From the NCBI GenBank assembly GCA_028554795.2, contig CM068831.1, positions 64,632,982 to 64,696,981 on the forward strand: a stretch of 64,000 nucleotides of DNA, in the 5' to 3' direction. The notes beneath the pieces are model-generated. The model was not told the origin of the DNA and ran no database searches. It saw only the letters and a program-made list of their open reading frames with translations. Shown here one piece after another: positions 34,804 to 49,800 of the stretch (its first letter is position 1; each line of letters begins with the position of its first letter). The translations under genes were made by a program, and so were the position numbers. Origin of the DNA: Sinohyriopsis cumingii. Taxonomy: Eukaryota; Mollusca; Bivalvia; Unionida; Unionidae.

Positions 34804-37800
34804 ATATATATACTAAATCGGTAAACTTGTAGAGAGGACATATCATATTTAATTGAAAAAGTTAGTTTCTTATATTGAAAGAAATTGCTTATCCTTGTTC
34901 ATGATACAGTATAAAGTGAAATGTTTTAGTTTTTAAGTAAACTAGTTAAAAATATAACAAAGGTAAGAAATAGAGAGAATTCCCATTGTTACCCAAAGAA
35001 CTTTTTGTTGCATCAACTCATTCCATGAGGTTGTTGTATAGGGCTCTAAATAATTATGGATATCTTTTGACATGATTCTTTGTGTTAGATTCACAGTTTC
35101 AAAGAGTCATTCTTAATTTTTCCAAGATACGGGGCAGTTTGAACACAACAACAGGCTCCCTGAAATCTGGACATGGTCTTGGTGGCAGTGTCAACCTCTC
35201 CAAGAGCCTGGGTGGTCTTACCAGCAGCATGAGCATCCCTATATACTCTACTGAGTATGATGATGATGATGATGTGAGTATTTGAAGAGAAAAAAAGTGT
35301 ATGCATACCATATATACTCACTGATAAGTTGAGTCAGTGCATAAAAACAGACCCTGATCCATCATTGCATAATGTTATGGCAAATCAGGGTTTATATTGT
35401 TTATTCTACTGATTACTCCAAACAAACTGCATAGACACAGATCTGCTAGTGCATTATTCAACAGCAAATCTGGGTCTGTGCAGTTTAAAGTTGAACTCGA
35501 CTTATAAGTGGTACCTTTAGAAAAGAGTTTTCATGCTTTTAGTCAGAACTTAATGCAGAAAACTTTCCATATTTGAAATGACCGCTCTGGTGGCCTAGTG
35601 GTTAGTGTGTTCGCCTTGGATGCAGGAAGTCGCAGGTTTGAACACTGGCCAAGTCATGCCAAAGACTTAAAAAAATGGTACTAACAGCTGCCTCACTAGG
35701 CACTTTGTATTAAGAGGTTAGTGTTAGGACTGGTTGGCCTGGTGTCAGGATATTATGACTGGGTGGGACATGATGCTACATGTCTGCGGCATGGTGCCCC
35801 AGTGCTAGACATTACTAAACTGCCATGCTGCAAACATTGTAGTAATATGACTGAAAAATTGTTAAAGTTACGTTAAAAATCCAAATCACTCACTTCTCAT
35901 TTGAAAAGTTTGTAGTCAGGGAAAATCAAAGTTGGTAGTGAAATTGTTTGCATCTTTTAAAAGCAGATAAATGGAAAGACATGTTTCTTGAAAGATAAGT
36001 CATATTGTTTACAGCATGCGTTTCACAACTGTGTAATTATATGCAGGATATTGGTTTATATTCTGATGTGTAATAAGTATGTACAGGGTATTCATTACTA
36101 GTCTGATGTGTAATAAGTGTATGCAGGAGGATATTAGTTTACAGTCTGATGTGTAATAAGTGTATGCAGGACGATACTAGTTTACAGTCTGATGTGTAAT
36201 AAGTGTATGCAGGACGATACTAGTTTACAGTCTGGTGTGTAATAAGTGTACGCAGGACGATACTAGTTTACAGTCTGGTGTGTAATAAGTGTATGCAGGA
36301 GGATACTAGTTTACAGTCTGGTGTGTAATAAGTGTATGCAGGAGGATACTAGTTTACAGTCTGGTGTGTAATAAGTGTATGCAGGATATTAGTTTATAGT
36401 CTGATTTGTAATAAGTGTATGCAGGATATTCATTTGCAGTCTGAAGTGTAATAAGTGTATGCAGGATATTAGTTTACAGCCTGATGTGTAATAAGTATAT
36501 ATAGGATATTAGTATAATGTCTGATGTTTAATGACTATATTGCAGTCTGATATGTAATTAGTGTAATCAGGATATTAGTTTACAGTCAGATGTGTTTATA
36601 AGCTTATTCAGATAATTGTTTTCTTTCTACTGGTCGTCGACCAGAGGAGTTTGTATGATGGCTTGTTGTCCATAATCTGTTGTCAGTCACCCATCTATCA
36701 TATGATGTCCATCTATCATTCATCACCTCCAACTGGTTTGCTGTTAAAGCCTAAGCTTTTATTGCAGAAAATTACATCAACACTCAGAGATTTAAACTAC
36801 ATTGAAACCTCTAAAAAATACAATTTCATCTTTTTAGATTCCCATTCCACATTGAAAATCTTGCAGATTCTTTAATCTTAAAACCTGTTAATATCCTTGA
36901 TATTACAAAAACATGAACAAGTATTCAGTATTTTTGGCTGCCTGGTCACATTGGTATAAAGGAAAGGGAAATAAAATGACAGATAAAGCTGCCTTGCAAT
37001 CACCTGCTTCAAAATGGAAGATTGCAGATACTGATTTCAAACATTATATTAGCATGTTCTTCATACTTAGCAAAATATTTGGAATTAAAAACTCCACAAA
37101 CAAACTTAAGAATGTCAAAGCCACTATTGGAGAGGGGCATTACTTGTATACAACAAATGACAGATGAGTTTGGGGTTAAATTGCAATTTCAACCACACAT
37201 TCCTGCCAGTGTTCACTAACAGTGGAACATGGTGTCGAGTGTATTGACCTGCACTCTATGAGACAGAAGTATTTTGATGCAAGAATAAATTGCATGCCAA
37301 TATACCACATGAGAAAGTCTTAGACATTTGAGGGAATGTGATTTGTATTTATAGAAATTTAAAGCAGGTATTTGAAGGATTTTACATGTGTTACTTTCAT
37401 CTTTTATTGTATATACCTTTTACAGAATTTTAACAACTTTATCATATATATTCCATCTTGTATCTCATATTTACATTTATTTGGAATGCGTCCAGGTGAT
37501 TTTTATGTAATACTTAAATTTTACGTTGTGCAGAATTTTGTGTTTAGTTGGCATCATATATATTGTGTGGAGATGCCAATTAATGCTACTCCATCCATCC
37601 ATCCATCCATCCGTTGTCACTGCTCTTAAATTGCTGTGAGGATTGTGTTGAAACTTTACACACACATTGATCCCAATGTCTAATTGATTCTCAGTGAAAA
37701 TGTTTTCCCTCGGACATCCAGTTCTGAAGACCTTGTTACAGCCCCATTTGAACATGTTTTTATTGAAATGGAGTTCTCACCAAAAGGCTTCTTATGTTGT

Positions 37801-40800
37801 CTAGTTGGTCTCTAGTGTAAATTGTGCCAATATGATATCCTGTATACCTGCTGAAGTGGCCATCTTGAAAATATTGTCATTGCTTCTCCTACTGAACAGT
37901 TAGTTGCTTGTATTAAAATGTTTTTTCCCCACCACAAGACTAATTATGATGTCTGGTTGATGCTAATTGATAATGATGCTGATCTGACATTCAGCATGTC
38001 TGCCAAAGTGATGATCTTGAAAAGCTTGTTGCTATTCCTCCTGAATGGATGACATGGAGTTTGCACTAAATAGAGTTCTTATGTTGCAATGTTGGTACTA
38101 AATGAAAATGTGACCTCCATTACAGCTTCTCATTAGCAGATGGTCATAGAGATGTGAGCTTTCTCTAAAAGACTTGCTATGATATCTGGTAGGTCTTAAA
38201 TGAAAATCATGCTTGTTAGATCTCCAGCATGATGGCCATGGCAGCCATTTTGACAGTCTTATAACTACTCCTATTGAAGGTATGTTCATTTTGACATAGG
38301 TGATTTACTGAATTACTTCCAATTATATGCAGTTGTTCCTAAATAAAAATTACTTAGATGTGACCTCTTGAAATGTCAAAAATTTCATTACAGTAACTTC
38401 AGTATGGATGACTGCACCAACAGGTTTTGTTACTAGTTAGGACTACTGGTCATAGATTACTTTTTGCACCTGCCTTTCATCTATTGACTGGCATCCAGAG
38501 TCCTGAACTACTGGGAGCATTGCCACAAAACTTGACAAACAAATTCATGCTAAAGTGTAGCTATCCAAATGAAAGTGTTGCCCATTTAACATTGTTGTAA
38601 TGGCTGTGGAGTGACCCCAATTTGTGTGTTGTGACATAAAAAGAATGAGTTATTAACAGCTGTTAATTAAAAAGGATTAAATTTGCTTTAGATAATAAGT
38701 CATTATCATCATACATGATACCAAAGTCATCATGCTATGACATCACTGATATCATAATATAGCATAAAAAAGTCGTCATAGTGTTACATAGCTGTTAATA
38801 CGTTATCATCATCATATAGAATACCAAAATCATCATGCTGTGACATCACTGATATCATAATATAGCATTAAAAAGTCGTCACAGTGTTACATAGCTGTTA
38901 ATACGTTATCATCATCATATAGAATACCAAAGTCATCATGCTATGACATCACTGATATCATAATATAGCATAAAAAGTCGTCATAGTGTTACATCGCTGT
39001 TAATAAGTGATCATCATCATATAGAATACCAAAGTCATCATTCTATAACATCACTGATATCATAATATAGCATAAAAAAGTCGTCATAGTGTTACATCGC
39101 TGTTAATAAGTGATCATCATCATATAGAATACCAAAGTCATCATTCTATAACATCACTGATATCACAGTATAGCATAAAAAAGTTGTCATAGTGTTACAT
39201 CGCTGTTAATAAGTGATCATCATCATATAGAATACCAAAGTCATCATTCTATAACATCACTGATGTCACAATATAGCATATAAAAGTCGTCATAGTGTTA
39301 CATCGCTGTTAATAAGTGATCATCATCATATAGAATACCAAAGTCATCATGCTATGACATCACTGATATCATAATATAGCATAAAAAAGTCGTCATAGTG
39401 TTACATCGCTGTTAATAAGTGATCATCATCATATAGAATACCAAAGTCATCATGCTATGACATCACTGATATCATAATATAGCATAAAAAAGTCGTCACA
39501 GTTTTACATAGCTGTTAATACGTTATCATCATCATATAGAATACCAAAGTCATCATGCTATGACATCACTGATATCATAATATAGCATTAAAAAGTCGTC
39601 ACAGTGTTACATAGCTGTTAATACGTTATCATCATCATATAGAATACCAAAGTCATCATTCTATAACATCACTGATATCACAGTATAGCATAAAAAAGTT
39701 GTCATAGTGTTACATCGCTGTTAATAAGTGATCATCATCATATAGAATACCAAAGTCATCATTCTATAACATCACTGATATCACAATATAGCATAAAAAA
39801 GTCGTCATAGTGTTACATCGCTGTTAATAAGTGATCATCATCATATAGAATACCAAAGTCATCATGCTATGACATCACTGATATCATAATATAGCATAAA
39901 AAAGTCGTCATAGTGTTACATCGCTGTTAATAAGTGATCATCATCATATAGAATACCAAAGTCATCATTCTATAACATCACTGATATCACAATATAGCAT
40001 AAAAAAGTTGTCATAGTGTTACATCGCTGTTAATAAGTGATCATCATCATATAGAATACCAAAGTCATCATGCTATGACATCACTGATATCATAATATAG
40101 CATAAAAAAGTTGTCACAGTGTTACATAGCTGTTAATACGTTATCATCATCATATAGAATACCAAAGTCATCATGCTATGACATCACTGATATCATAATA
40201 TAGCATTAAAAAGTCGTCACAGTGTTACATAGCTGTTAATACGTTATCATCATCATATAGAATACCAAAGTCATCATTCTATAACATCACTGATATCACA
40301 GTATAGCATAAAAAAGTTGTCATAGTGTTACATCGCTGTTAATAAGTGATCATCATCATATAGAATACCAAAGTCATCATTCTATAACATCACTGATATC
40401 ATAATATAGCATAAAAAAGTCGTCATAGTGTTACATCGCTGTTAATAAGTGATCATCATCATATAGAATACCAAAGTCATCATTCTATAACATCACTGAT
40501 ATCACAATATAGCATAAAAAAGTTGTCATAGTGTTACATCGCTGTTAATAAGTGATCATCATCATATAGAATACCAAAGTCATCATTCTATAACATCACT
40601 GATATCACAATATAGCATAAAAAAGTCGTCATAGTGTTACATCGCTGTTAATAAGTGATCATCATCATATAGAATACCAAAGTCATCATGCTATGACATC
40701 ACTGATATCATAATAGAGCATAAAAAAGTCATCATAGTGTTACATCGCTGTTAATAAGTGATGATCATTACATAGAATACCAAAGTCATCATAGTGTTAC

Positions 40801-43800
40801 ATCATTGTTAATAAATCACTATCATCATACCTAATACCAAAATCATCATGCTATAACATCAATGATATCATCATAGAAAAGCATACCAAAGTCATCATAG
40901 TATTACATTAATGTTAATAAGCCATTATCATATTACAGAATACCAGTCATTTTTGGGGACCCCGAGTGGCTGAGTGGTCTAAAGCGCTTTCCGTTACGGA
41001 TCACTGCCATCTCACCTCTGTCTGCGTGAGTTCGAGTCTAGGATTCGGCTGATGTGGGCATGTGAGAAAGCTTGCCAGTAGCTTCTCGTGAGTCGGCGGT
41101 TCTTCCCGGGATTTTCCTGGGTTCTTCCTCCACCATTAATACTGGCCGCCATGTATAGCCTATCGTGTGCTGAAAAATGGCATTAAACCCCACAATAACA
41201 ATAACAATAACCAGTCATTTTTTATTGACATTACATCACTGATAATGAGTCATTATCATCATACAGGATGACAAAGTCATCCTGGTATTACAACACTAAT
41301 AGAGTGTGTATTGGCAAATTTAAATTTTAAATTTTCATGTAATAACCAACTGACATTTATATGTAAAAACATTTGCTTTTTGGTCTTGTATTTTTAATAT
41401 CAGAAGATGTTTCTTTTTAATCTCTTGCAGATAATTATCACTAATTATTTTTTCTAGAATCATCTCCTTCGCAAAGAAGTAAATCTGCTTGTATTTTCAG
41501 GGACCTGATGAGAGACCAGAGAGACCACACAGTCGAATGCAGAGTATTGATGCTGAGATGGTGCAAGATGTAACTGCTCTTGGATATGAGGTATTTGTTT
41601 TTCAAAAACATTCTCCAAGTTGTTAAGTTTTAATTATAGATAGTGCTCACTTTTTCATGTATTTTCTCCATTCTTATTTTCTATCAGTCATCTTACTGGA
41701 TAATGTTTATGGTTACGAAAATATAAAAGGCCTGCTTTATTAAAGGGAAAATGGTAAAGTTTTATTTAGCCTTGAAGATATTTCATCCAGTCATCATAAT
41801 TAGCCTTGTAGATATTTCATCCAGTCATCATCGGTAACCTTGCAGATGTTTCATCCAGTCATCATCATTAGCCTTGAAGATATTTCATCCAGTCATCATC
41901 ATTAACTTTGTAGATATTTCATTCAGTCATCATATTTAGCCTTGTAGATATTTCATCCAGTCATCATCATTAACTTTGTAGATATTTCATCCAGTCATCA
42001 TCATTAACTTTGTAGATATTTCATCCAGTCATCATATTTAGCCTTGTATATTTCATCCAGTCATCATCAGTAGTATGTAGATATTTCATCCAGTCATCAA
42101 ATGTAACCTTGCAGATATTTTATCCAGTCATCATCATTAGCCTTGAAGATATTTCATCCAGTCATCATATTTAGCCTTGTAGATATTTCATCCCGTCATC
42201 ATCAGTAGTATGTAGATATTTCATCCAGTCATCAAATGTAACCTTGCAGATATTTTATCCAGTCATCATCATTAGCCTTGAAAATATTTCATCCAGTCAT
42301 CATCATTAACTTTGTAGATATTTCATCCAGTCATCATATTTAGCCTTGTAGATATTTCATCCAGTCATCATCAGTAGTATGTAGATATTTCATCGAATCA
42401 TCATCAGTTGCCTTGTAGATATTTCATCCAGTCATCATAATTAGCCATGTATATATTTCTTCCAGTCATCATTGGTAACCTTGCAGATATTTCATCCAGT
42501 CATCATCATTAGCCTTGAAGATATTTCATCAAGTCATCATCATTAACTTTGTAGATATTTCATCCAGTCATCATCATTAACCTTGTATATATTTCACGCA
42601 GTCATCATATTTAGTCTTGTAGGTATTTCATCCAGTCATCATATATAGCCTTGTAGATATTTCATCCAGTCATCATATATAGCCTTGTAGATATTTCATC
42701 CAGTCATCATCAGTAGCCTTAAAAATATAAAGTTTCAAGTTTTATGAAGCTGCTGCATAATTTTGGTACTGATATTCATGCTTATGCTGGTTCTGTATAC
42801 AGGATTTTAGTTTATTTGTAATGCTCCCATCAAAAGTTCCCTATTATTACTGATTTTATAACATTAAAAATATCCACTTTGGAGATGAAAATACACCTTA
42901 CACAAGTAAAATGAAACATCACCGAGTAATGCTTATTTAGATGGAAAATTCATTCAGATATCAGGTAATGGTAAGTGACTATAGTATTTGATAGTACAGT
43001 TCTCACACATTGTAACATGGTAGTCCATAACTACTGACCAAATTATGCATTGAACCATAGTATAGCAAGAATGATTGAAAATGTGATGAATACATGTATG
43101 TATTGTAGGTGTGTAAACAACCATCAGTCAGGCATATACTGATAATTTTACTTTATGTAAGTTATATACAATTTTTTTCATTTCTTGCTCTCTATGCGGT
43201 TAATTTTCTGAGATCACTATGTTTTAAAAAAATAAAAATAAAAATATAATACTGAGCTACATGTTTTTTCTTGCAACCCATATTGTCATTCATTTATTTG
43301 ACCAATTCAAGTAAGTACATTAGTTTTCTCCTGCCTTATTCAGCTAATGTTAATTGAAAATTATAAATTTTAATTTTAATTTATGATTTTGTAAATATTT
43401 GCAAGTTATATTGGGTTCATAATTTTACAGCATTACAGCTGGAAGTGTGTTATAACAAAGGACATCATAATGAGGGAGAGCTTATTATGACGAAATGTTT
43501 CATATAGTTTTATCTCTTACAGGAATCTGAGCAGGGTAGTGTGAAAGGGAAAATTGAGTCAGAAAGTGACAGTGATGACTATGACAAGGATGTTGTAAGT
43601 ATGGTTACTTCTTTCAGATTGTATTGATTAATGCTTTCAGACTGTATTACTCCTTTCAGATTGCATTGATTACTTTCAGATTTGTATTTGCATTGATTAC
43701 TTTCAGATTTGTATTCACAGACTGCATTGATTTATTCTCACAGATTCTCTTGATTACTTCTCAGAATGCATTGATTACTTTCAGATTATATTATTTTTCT

Positions 43801-46800
43801 CAGATTGCATTGATTACTTGGCATTGATTAATTTCTGAGTTTGCATTGATTCTCTCCGGTTGCATTGATTACTTCTTTCAGATTGTATTGGTTACTTTCA
43901 GATGTGTCTTGATTTTTTTTTCTCAGACTGCATTGATTACTTCTCTGAGATTACATTCCTTGCTTATAAGGTTTGTCTTTACTACATCTCTCAGATTTCA
44001 TTGATTACTTTCAAATGTGTCTTGATTTCTTCTCAGTTTTATCATGATTACTTCTCACACTTCTATTGATTACTTTAACATTTGTATTGATTGCATCTTT
44101 CAGATTTGTATGTTTAACTATTAATATAGTTAGCAACTATTGTTTGATATAAAGGGAATTCTCTGTGATTTTTCTTCCTTCATCCAGTGTTCAAAGTATT
44201 GCTGATGAGCACTGAGAAATGATTTACCAGGATTTTTATGCTTCTTTTGAAATTTGTCAGTGTACAATTTATAAAAAAAAGTCAGTACCATTTAAAACAA
44301 TTATAGCATTGGTTGTAGCCAGACAAAATTAAATAAAATGTGCTTTCTCTTTTGGGCATGAAGAATTTTCATAAATTTAAGTCCATTTGCCCACCATCAT
44401 AAATTTTATATTTCAGGATTTTGGAATTGACAAAAACTTATCAGAGAGATTATTGGAGAATGACTCTCCTTTCAGAGGATCCTATGATAAAGTGAGTGCA
44501 GTTTGGTTTATTTCAATCCAGATTTTGATGTTTTATTACGAAGTAAACATTCACACCCATCAGGTTTGTTATTCATCTCACCTGCCAAAATGAAGTATGT
44601 CATCATTTTCATGTAGAATTCATCACATCCTGACTTGCTTGCCCTTATTTACAGCTGATTAAATAAAATATAGTATTGCTTAAATTTGCAAGTGCATGAT
44701 TAATTTCTTTCAGTTATTTTTAATTTTCAAACCAACCTTCTGCATCTCCATGCAGACCCCATTCTATCCATTTCTATTCAGAGTGAAAGGCTTGGTTAAT
44801 GTTAATCCTGCACCATGAATTAGGAACCCAAAATACCTCTTGATAATCTTGACGAGCTTCATGCAGATGCATGCTGGGATGCTGGACAAGTCTGTATTTG
44901 AGAAGGGGGTAAATACTGTTGGAATGATCCATTTTGCTAGATGGTCACTTTAGGAAGTATCTGAAGTTTGAAGCTGACCAAACAATACAAATCAGCACCA
45001 ACTGATTGATTCTCTTAAAAACAGAAGTACATGAGGGTTCAGTGTAATAAAATAAACATCCCAATGACCTGGACTAAAATGTCGAAAGATAAACATTAGC
45101 CAAGTTATTTTTAACTTATAATGGAAATGGATACAGTAGTGTTTGTGTGGAGGTGCAATGGGTTGGTGTAAACAATGAAAGTATTTAATAGAAATGAATA
45201 GTTATCATTGAGATTTTACCAATATTGTGCTTTATTTAGTCAGATGTAGATAAGAGTGCCATCTGTAAAGGGTACAGGATAAATGTTTATCTTGCTTTAG
45301 GTACCAGATTTAAATCTATGAGGCAAAATATGCAGTTTCTTGATTTGAAGTTTGTTTGTTTATCTGTTTGTACTACAGGCATTGCAGGTATTTAAAGCGG
45401 CTGTTACTGATTGATATAAGAATATTTATGTCATTGAATTTTTGCAAATCACTTACTATGTTTTCTTTACTTTTCTTTGCCTATCGTTCCTTTCTTTCAA
45501 ATATATACTAGTATCTTTGCTAATTTCCTTTCTGACATTTGGAGACTTAAAATACAAGGCAGGTTAGTTTAAAATGTTCATGGAAATGAATGCTAAATAT
45601 CTACAGTAAAATTATATACTGATATCTTTGCTAATTTCCATTCTGACATTAAGAGACTTAATATACAAGACAGGTCAGTTTAAATTGTTCATGGAAATAA
45701 ACGCTAAATATCTGCATACATGTGTATTATTAGTAGTACCATATATATCCTTTATTTGCAGTAGTTCATTAATTCAAACTTAAAATTTTATATAATATTC
45801 TAAATATTAGTAAAAATCTGTTCATAGATTAAACTCCCTTTGGAATAATCAAGATCAATCAAAATCAGTAGATTACAACAGTTAGTATTATTAATTTAGG
45901 TTTTACAAAGGAATATGGTGAATGTTTCTCACTGATTTGCCTCTTTATCTCAGGATTTTGAGACCCTTTCTGTCAAGTCTACAGCCAGAGATGAATCAGG
46001 GGGAAAGCTCAGTCCTCTAGAGGATGAAAGAAAACGAAAAGCTGAGCTGTTTGCAACAGCTGCAGAAAGGTGGGTTTTTTGTCTCATGTCTGCATCAGAA
46101 GATAGCAAGATTGGTATTGCTTTCCATCAGAAATGGCCTTCTCTATAAATTTTCTAACAATGTTTCTTTAAATTTGGTATTTTTTGGAAAGTCAAGTAAG
46201 AGACTACATATCACTGTTGAAAGACAAAATATATTGTGCAGAAACCCTTGTTGATAGAGTTAGTTCTCAGGTTGTTAATTCTGAGGTGATTGCATTTTTC
46301 CTTTGAATATATTCCCCAATGACATTAATGTTAGGAAAATAAACTCTGTTACCATCAGCATCCAGCCCTTCTAAAAAGACGAACATTTTATCTCTTACCT
46401 ATTATCTGCTCTTTAACACCACTAGGTGGCTTCAATTTTAACCTTTTGCTCAGCACTGTCTACATAATACAGCAAGATCTTCCAAAATCCTTTAAGTAAC
46501 TTGGTGATTTCAACCCATTCATCCAGAAAGTTGGTATATTTTTGTGTATTTTCTACATGTGATAATCATTTATTTTTTACTTGTGATCAGTCTTTTTTGC
46601 AGTTTTGGATTTTTTTCTTCTGACCTTGTTTTCAAACATGGTTTCATTGCGGCAGTTGTTGGTTGCTTTCACCCTCACTGCATATATATTTCTGCTTGTT
46701 TAAATAAAGAGTGTTAATGTGATTTATGAACACTTTTGGGTTATTTTCCCAAAAAAATTCTAATTTGCCGTGAAATGCAGTAAGACATTTAATGCTAATG

Positions 46801-49800
46801 AGGACACACTTGAGACTTTAGTGGCTTTCAATAAATATTAATCATTTTCAACATGCAGTGTGTGCATTATGGTCAGAAGATGTCTGGTCCACTGTGTTCC
46901 ACAATAGCATTAAAAGAAAGGAGAGAATTATGAAGCCTCAGATGGAGAAGTGTGCTTTTTTGAGCCATCATCCAAAGACAGCATCAGTTCCAAGATGTTC
47001 TACAAGATGGACACGAATGTCATTCATGTCTCCTTGATGATCATGTATAGCAGCATCCTCAGTATTGGACCTAGCATCACTAGCCTTTTTCAGCCTTTTG
47101 TTGTGCCTATTGCAGATGTCAGTGCTGGCTCATTGTCACCCCTTTTGTGTTTGACTCGGCAAGTCAGGATGACAACCAATATTGTAATATTCTTGCATAA
47201 TTGGCAAAACAAATTTTGGCTCATGGCAGGAATTCCTCTGAAAGATAATGGTATGTATGGATGCCAAATAATATGGTTAAGGAGTCCACCTGTTGTCATG
47301 CTTTGACACTGTCAAGTGGGCTTGAAGGAATTACCTCTTCACATTAACCTTCTGAAAATGAAGGCTAGAATCAATGCTTTTCATTTCTGGAAGGATCAAT
47401 TCTATGGAAAAGTAGTTCTTCATCATGTTGGATAACTTAGTGGTGGTGGCCTACCTTTTTAAACTGGTGGGATGAAATCACCTGACTTTTAGTTTGGAAG
47501 TTCCTGCACTGGTGTTCCCAACTAAGTATAACCATCTAGATCAGACACATTCCTGGCAGGTTTAATGCCCTAGCCAACTTGTCAAGAAGGTGCCAGGTCC
47601 TTCATAATGAGTGATCCATTTATCCAATGGTCTTTCATCAGATTTGGAACTGCTTCAGTTCATATGTTAAGCGGGGTGATGATGCAAGACCCTGTCTGCC
47701 ATCAAGCATTGTTTAAAATGCAGTGTTTGGAGGGTAAAGCGGTCAGAGTCAGCCAGTGAAGAGTTTCTGCTTTTGAGTACATGGCATAATTGAAAACATT
47801 GTTTGGCATGCATAATCAACCTATTTGAGTTTTTTCTCTGTAATATTGCATTGCAGAGACGAGAATTGAATTTGGTGCATCCAGTGGCTGACACTCATTT
47901 GGTTATCTTGCCCATGGGCATGAGTTTAGTGCTTTTAGTCGATTTTCCCAGTAAGAGTTCATTATTTTCTTCTTAGTTTTGTATAATTGTCACAGATCAT
48001 GATGTGACTGTCAGTTGTGCTGCTGCCAGGTTGGAGATCAGATTATCCTTGATATTGGGAATCCATCCATTCTTCCCACGTATGGTGCCCAGAGTAGAAG
48101 TTTGATGGTCAGCATTCCCTCTTCCTATTATCTATTCTTCTAACATTAATGTGATTGGGGAAGGTATTGAAAGGAGATAGCAAAATCATAGTATATTATG
48201 TTTCTCCAAGAATACTCACTCAATCACATTGCTATAAAATCCTCCCATACCTCCCTCACAAATGTGAGCATCCTAGTTGATGCATGCAGCTGGATCCATC
48301 CAGTGGTGGTAAAGGGGAGGCAATTGGTAAGAGTTTCTTCCTTTGGTATATATGGTATAAAGATGATGTGTCTTTTTGGGAGGACTGGGTCCAGAAGGTA
48401 TGAGAGTTTTTTTCCTAACCTGAATGTGATCAGGTCATTATTCTCTGCCAAACAATTTACTTGAATAGTTTGCTTTCATTATAAATGAATAAATTATAAA
48501 TGTTGTTTTGTAGAGTTGAGAGTATCAATGAAGATGTTAATTTATTACCAATTCCTGTTTTATTTATATTTAATTATATACATTCCTAATGACTGCATTA
48601 TATATTCTTAATAGGATGCAATGCTTATTCCTAACAGGCTACAATACTCATTCCTAGCAGGCTACAATGCTCATTCCTAACAGGCTACAGTGTTCATTCC
48701 TAACAGGCTACAGTGCTCATTCCTAACAGGCTACAATGCTCATTCCTAACAGGCTGCAGTAGGTTAATGATGCTATCAATTAGTAATGCATATTCTGTAT
48801 GTTATAGCCACAAAAAATGAGATTCTTTTTGTTTTCATTCATTGGGTGCTGTATTTACTTTAATTTGGTACTTTTTTCAATGGTTGCTGTTATTAGTACA
48901 TTCATTAGTGTATTCATTGCATGTTATCAGATTGATCTTGGTGAATAATTTAAAAATAAAATTTAAATATAAAATTAAGATTGTCTGATATAAATGTAGA
49001 TGAAATAAATGCAGAAATATTTTGTCAAGTATAGTGTACTTGTAATATATTACATCTGCTTCCTTTGGGCATCCATGTTTTGTATGTACTTCTTTGGTAG
49101 ATTATGTCACAAGTCATCATTTTAACAGGAAGGAGAAATATGTTTCATGTTTTTACACAAAATCGTTTGCCTATATAACTTCTCTCTTGGTACACTACGA
49201 ATGAAATTGTTCCATAGATTTCATACTCCACCATTTAATCTCTGCCACTCAACCAGAAGATGTGATAAGTTAGAACCAGGTACACAAAGCAAAGTTACAA
49301 TTCAACAATTTGAAAGGAAAAATAAATGTTCATGTTATATTCCAAATTTTTGAATATTTAAAATGATCTCAACAATAAAATTTTCATGCCCTCTCAATCC
49401 CTTGAATTCAGAATTTTTTATCTTTTCATGAATTTTTGTATCACAAAAAACATTGTGGTACATTTTTATTTTGAAAAAATCTATTTGATAATTTTTTTGA
49501 TATTGCAGATTGATTATTTTGGTCAATTTATTTATTGTGTAATGTTAGTACATTTTTAAATGATGAATTGAGTATTTAGGATTTAAAAAAATGTCATCAT
49601 GAAATTAGTATTTTGGGGAAATTTTTGTCTTGAAATGAATAACATGAAATTTAAGTTCTGTTCTGTTCTAAGATGTAGGCATCTTTAGCACTATATTTAC
49701 CGAGCAGACACAAATCAACAAACTGAAATACTGAATGCTGGTGAAAAATATTTTCCTTTTTAAAAAACATAAAGTCAAACTAGAGTATCTTAAAAAACCA

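Noticed and set aside
38680..40945. CRISPR-like array
   Set aside because: Units are contiguous 103-bp tandem repeats without unique spacers, in an intron of an animal gene.
40955..41040. tRNA-Leu/Ser gene
   Set aside because: Same reason: the head of SINE-A copy 5 with a 13-bp target duplication and (AAC)-type tail.
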